The notes beneath the pieces were generated by a model. It had not been told where the DNA came from. It did not search any database and saw only the letters and a list, made by a program, of their open reading frames with translations. From positions 25,913,017 to 25,977,016 of the forward strand of contig NC_084587.1 of assembly GCF_033807715.1 (NCBI RefSeq): 64,000 bases of DNA, given 5' to 3'. The translations under genes were made by a program, and so were the position numbers. Origin of the DNA: Cololabis saira (Eukaryota > Chordata > Actinopteri > Beloniformes > Belonidae). This document shows, one piece after another, positions 59,700 to 64,000 of the stretch. Numbering within the stretch: the stretch's first letter is position 1; each line of letters opens with the position of its first letter.

Positions 59700-60225
59700 T
59701 TGATTTGTTTATTTATTCAGCACAGTATAAAAAACAGAACAAGTAACTTACAAATGTAAACAAGAGATTGGTAATGTGCTCCGCTGAGGCAAAAAGCCCA
59801 AGGGGCTTATACGACGCCTCTACCTATGTAAGTATGCAGAATACATGATTGCAGTCTAAAAAACAAAGACAAAGCAAATAAACAGCAGCATGAATAGAAT
59901 ACATGGTATCTACATGATTAAAGAAAAAATAACAAATCTAGAAATATCATTAGGTAATCTGATCAATTAAATGTGTCTTGAGCTTATGTTTAAAATTATT
60001 GAATGAAGTAGAGGTAGACGAGATTGCTGTATAGGTGTTCCATAACTGGGCACCCCTGTATCTGATGGAGAACTGACACAAACCAGTACGGAACTTTGGG
60101 AGATTTAAATGATTAGCCTGTCTTGTATTAAAATGGTGCATATCACTGTTGAACTGAAAAAAATCTTTACATGGCAAAGAAAATGAAACTGGCAGGAACA
60201 ATACTTTGAAAATAAAATTGCATGT
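59700..60225 (-). mobile_element. LINE ORF2 C-terminal fragment, minus strand
   Basis: Same family as 32258-32750; minus frame has SMHHFNTRQANHLNLPKFRT-like text and QLWNTYTAISSTSTSFNNFK. Here it is continuous with tggtgcatatcactgttgaa, whereas at 33.3 kb the two parts are separated by other repeats. Confidence 0.7.
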
Positions 60226-60282
60226 TTGATATGTATTTAACTTAAAGATGGGTATAAATATAAAGACTAAACAAACACAACA

Positions 60283-60460
60283 ACAACAGAATTGTTGGCG
60301 AGGGTGTGATCATGTAGTAGCCAATCATTCTCATATCTTTTGGACATGTCCAAAAATACAATTATTCTGGCATAATGTTATCCAAACAATGGAGGAAATT
60401 CTAAATCTAAGAATACCTAAGACCCATGGACTGTATATCTGGAACTTATGTTGAAGTAAT
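60283..60460 (+). mobile_element. L1-type ORF2 fragment
   Basis: Plus frame CWRGCDHVVANHSHIFWTCP followed by KIQLFWHNVIQTMEEILN: the Cys/His-containing region near the C-terminus of L1 ORF2. Truncated on both sides. Confidence 0.7.
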
Positions 60461-60831
60461 TGAAAAGAGAGACACCTCTTCAAAATATTGACTGTTGCTT
60501 TTTCCCCCCCTAAACATGCCCAAAAAGTCACCAAATTTTGCACGCAAGCCAGGCCTGGCGAAAAATTTGATATTTCATGGTTTGCATTAATGAGCGTGGC
60601 AAAATGGCTCAACAGCGCCCCCTAGAAAACTTTTCTCTGCCATAACTTCTTCTTGGCAAGGTACGGCAGCTGCCACACCTTGGCTTCAAGGGAAAATGTA
60701 AATGTTTGTTTTTTAAATACATGTATGGAATTACTCTGTGTCTATTTGTATTGATTATTCTATTACTTAATACATATAGAATAACTACAAATGCAAATCA
60801 GAACAACATGATCGATTTAGTTATTATACAC

Positions 60832-61231
60832 TGCAAAAACTCAAAATCTTAACAAGAATATTTGTCTTATTTCTAGTTAAAATGTCTAATTTTTAGTCAA
60901 AGAAAATCTCATTACATTTAAGACAATACTCAAAAACAACCATTTTCACCTGTTTCAAGTAGATTTTCACTTAAAATAAGTGGAAAAATCTGCCAGTGGA
61001 ACAAGATTTTTTTGCTTGTAATGAGAAGTTAAATCTTGTCCCACTGGCAGATTTTTCTACTTATTTCAAGTGAAAATTTACTTGAAACAGGTGAAAATGG
61101 TCAAATAATAAGTTATTTTTCTGGTGATGACTCTTGTTTTAAGTGTAATGAGATTTTTTGACTAAAAATGAGACATTTTAACTAGAAATAAGACAAATAT
61201 TCCTGGTAAGATTTTGAGTTTTTGCAGTGAG
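60832..61231. mobile_element. foldback MITE, complete
   Basis: 400 bp, almost entirely one long palindrome: cactgcaaaaactcaaaatc at the left, gattttgagtttttgcagtg at the right, centre near 61020. No coding capacity. Confidence 0.85.
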
Positions 61232-61429
61232 CGACACTGCATTTGAAAAAGTTCAAATTTTCTTGACCACACAGATAAACTACATAGCAGACTTCTGTGA
61301 TGAGTATTTGCTGGACGTGTTGATTGATACTCTAGTTAAGTTCTGTGACTCGTAACCTTGCCATACCTTAGCTTCCACTGAATTGACGCCACTGCTTAGC
61401 CCACATGAATACACCTGACCTGAGCTTAT

Positions 61430-61771
61430 TCATCATCACCACTGCCCGCTGCTCTTCAGTTGCACCAGCGGTCGTCCTTGGTCACAACAAGCCGCCGCCA
61501 GTGGTGCGCGCGGCCGCGGAGGGAGCGTGCCCGCGCCTGCTCCACCTGGTCCAATCAGGTGCGAGGAGCTGCCGGCCCCGCCGCCGTCACAGCTGCTGCT
61601 GCTCCGGCCGCACTGTCTGCGCTGCGGCTCAACAGAGACGCCGGCGGCTCACCTGAGCGGCGCATAACCTCCAAGTGGAGACGCGTGTCGTCTGGAAAAA
61701 CTATCTGCTACTAACTCCAACCGCGTCGGAGCGGATATACGTGTCCCGACGAGCCCTCTCATCCGCCCGGT
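61430..61771 (+). promoter_or_regulatory. CpG island promoter and first non-coding exon of a downstream gene
   Basis: The only strongly CpG-rich unique block in the right third (gcgcgcggccgcggaggg, ccccgccgccgtcacagctg). It ends in a consensus donor CCGCCCG|GTAAGTGAG at 61771. This looks like the start of a plus-strand gene whose coding part lies beyond the window. In mammals FHDC1 follows ARFIP1, so it is the natural candidate, but nothing here proves it. Confidence 0.5.
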
Positions 61772-61822
61772 AAGTGAGGCAGGACAGCTCCGCCGCATCA
61801 TGCTGCTGCTCCTGGACGTTAA

Positions 61823-61952
61823 GCCTAATTTATGGTCCCGCGCTAAATCGACGCAGAGCCCTACGGCGTTGGGTACGGCGTAAGGTACGCGGCGACGCGC
61901 ACCGTACGTAGGCTCTGCGTCGGTCTCTACGCGGAACCATAAATAAGCCTTC
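61823..61952. mobile_element. GC-rich palindromic MITE
   Basis: Relative of 35042-35170: aatttatggtcccgcgctaa at one end and tacgcggaaccataaataag at the other, with gtacggcg repeats inside. It sits 50 bp beyond the splice donor of the 61.4-61.8 kb CpG block. Confidence 0.75.
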
Positions 61953-64000
61953 AGACGTAACTCTGCTGTGGAAAGTCACTGTACCATGAAACACATTTGT
62001 GTTCAGATGTTAAGGTTTAAGGTTTAAACTTGTATCTGTTTGAAGCGCTACGGCGAAACAAATATGAAGTGTCCTGCAATGCAGTCCAGGTCCAAAATGA
62101 CATCATTCTGGAGACTTTGTGTAGTTTCAGCATTGGATCTGTTGCTTTATTGTGTAATGTAATCCATGACAACGTAAACATGATGAAAACAGCTTTAATG
62201 TCAATATTTGAGGGTTTCTCTTCAGAGCTATACTCTTCTAAAGAGCTCGGTGTGTAGGCTATGTTATTACACAGTAATGTAAAAAGGTTCATCAGGTGTC
62301 AAATAGATTTTCAAGCAATGACTTGGCAATGTAATGTTATTTGTTGTGGTAATACTCTGGATATTTAAGGTGTCTTTTTAATTTTAAATTTTAGATTACT
62401 TGTTAGAGATTGTTTTGTAGAAGTCTACTTTTCAATTCTTAGAAAATAAAATGCTTTGTTCAATACAACTGTAACATGTACGTGATAACCCTCTTGAGTT
62501 TTATTTTTTCAACTAGTAGATTAGTTTGCAATTTGTATAAGGAAGAATATAAATGATTTTGAAAACAAAATAATTTGTTTAAAGGATGGCTCCCTGCAGA
62601 ACCCCGTTTTTAAATTAAGACTTTGGATTGGATTGGAATTTGGACCCTAAGTTCTCTATTTAAACTCTAGCCCTCTACCTAATGAAAACAGGCAAAATGG
62701 TTATTTATTAGCTCAATTTTTAGACACTTTGGGACATTTTCTTAAAGGCAACCAAAACCTTAATGTGTACCTGGTTCAGTTGTTTGAACCTTTAATTTAA
62801 TAGACATAAGTAACAAGGAAATTCAGTGTCTTTGCTGACCAGTTTCATTCGATATTGAATTGAATTTAACTGAATAATAGGTTATTTATCCCCGAAGTTA
62901 AATTGTGTTGTTGCAGGGGAAAGAACTCAGAAAAATATACAATAAAGTTAAAAAACAAAGTTAAATTGAAATGAACATGAGGTGACAAATTGTTGGATAG
63001 TTGATGTAGTTGAATCTCCAGAGATCATCATGAATGCATTGGAGTGTGGCATTGGTTTCTTGGCAACAGCTGATGACATAACAAGCAGCATCAGCAGGTA
63101 ACACAGGTGAACTCTCTCAGTAGACAGCATCATTGGAAACTTACAGCCGGTGGTCCACAGGTTCTCCTTCACAGATGTTCAGGATTAGTAGTCAGCAAGC
63201 TCTGCAAGCACTTTTACTCAGATACTGAATGTTGTGTATGTTTCCGTTGCCCTGGTAACGCTGCAGTTGTTACAAATGGGGTTCTATGGCAGTTGGTGTT
63301 GGGGGATGTAGGCGCCTGTTTTTCTGGATGTCTGCTCTCTGGTTTTACTGTGACTGTTATCCAGTAAAGTTCAGTTGGATCCGTGTTCCGCTGTAGTGTC
63401 TCTTTTGTTTTCCAGACATAACACTGAAGTCAAGACCATGTTCAGCGTCTCCAACAACATAATGCTATCACCGACTCATATCTTCCCTGCAAGCTCTTCC
63501 ATCTGACTTCCAAGGAGAAAAATCGTCAAAACCTCTTTCTTTTTGCTCTCCATTTTCCTTGAACTCTCGGTTTCAAGCCATCTACATTTGAGGTCTTTAT
63601 CTACCCATCACTTGGTCTTTGGAAAGCTCAGCCTGCTGCTTTCAACTTCCCGTTGTCATAGATACCCATTATAACAAAGGTTAAAAAAAATGCCAAAAAG
63701 ATCAGTAGAAATCCTCCAGGGGGGAACAGTATCCAAACCAGCATGGAAAATGTAAAAAAAAAAAAGAAATCATAGATTTTAGAAATAGGAGCTGAGTAAA
63801 AAATGTTAAGAACATACAAGTGCAATGCAGTTACAGAGCCACTGCAACCGTCTGCCACTCGAGTGGTGCTATTCTAGAAAGTGTTGCCATTGTTCCCAAA
63901 AAGTCTGGAAGAGAAGCCAAGAAAGACAGATCTATGTATATAAAATATAATATTCTGGAAGATTCCTAGGTCTGCAAGTTAATTGATGGCAGGTGAGGCT
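61953..64000 (+). other. presumed first intron of the downstream gene
   Basis: AT-rich, no convincing coding exon. An acceptor-like tttgttttccag at 63408-63416 precedes a short frame (MFSVSNNIMLSPTHIFPAS), but nothing identifies it as coding. Confidence 0.35.

Overview
The window is vertebrate nuclear DNA, most likely from a ray-finned (teleost) fish. Two multi-exon genes have vertebrate protein sequences and clean GT-AG introns, and the rest is dense with teleost-style repeats: hAT, Harbinger-like and TTAA-target DNA elements, tRNA-derived SINEs, LINE tails and long microsatellites. No bacterial, phage, rRNA, tRNA-gene or CRISPR features are present. || Layout. (1) 0.2-26.4 kb, minus strand: fam193a, reconstructed as 23 coding exons (26180 down to 1781). 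The exon phases are compatible throughout and give an open frame of about 1,610 codons. Its introns hold at least six hAT-type elements with perfect 8-bp target duplications. (2) 26.2-34.4 kb: a repeat-built intergenic region. It contains a 1.3-1.4 kb tandem duplication of the fam193a 5' region, truncated L1 and other LINE tails, an inverted pair of one DNA transposon, and a second tandem duplication carrying a ~178-bp TATC array. (3) 34.4-53.05 kb, plus strand: arfip1 (arfaptin-1). It has a candidate 5' exon near 34.6 kb, an unusual acidic upstream exon at 39.73-40.08 kb, eight canonical coding exons (44225-51243) and a ~1.8 kb 3' UTR ending after AATAAA at 53025. (4) 53.05-61.4 kb: nested transposons, including a three-level nest at 58.0-59.4 kb. 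(5) 61.4-61.8 kb: a CpG-rich block with a splice donor, probably the promoter and first non-coding exon of the next plus-strand gene. || Working relations. fam193a and arfip1 are arranged head to head, about 8-18 kb apart depending on the true arfip1 start. Nothing suggests they act in one pathway. Fam193a is a cysteine-rich, low-complexity protein of poorly known function. Arfaptin-1 is a BAR-domain effector of ARF/ARL1 GTPases at the trans-Golgi. || The most unusual signals are (a) a hammerhead-ribozyme-like core at the tip of a ~150-nt inverted-repeat element on the minus strand at 41.0-41.15 kb, (b) the microhomology-joined duplication of the fam193a promoter, and (c) the acidic upstream arfip1 exon, whose read-through form would end in a transmembrane segment.
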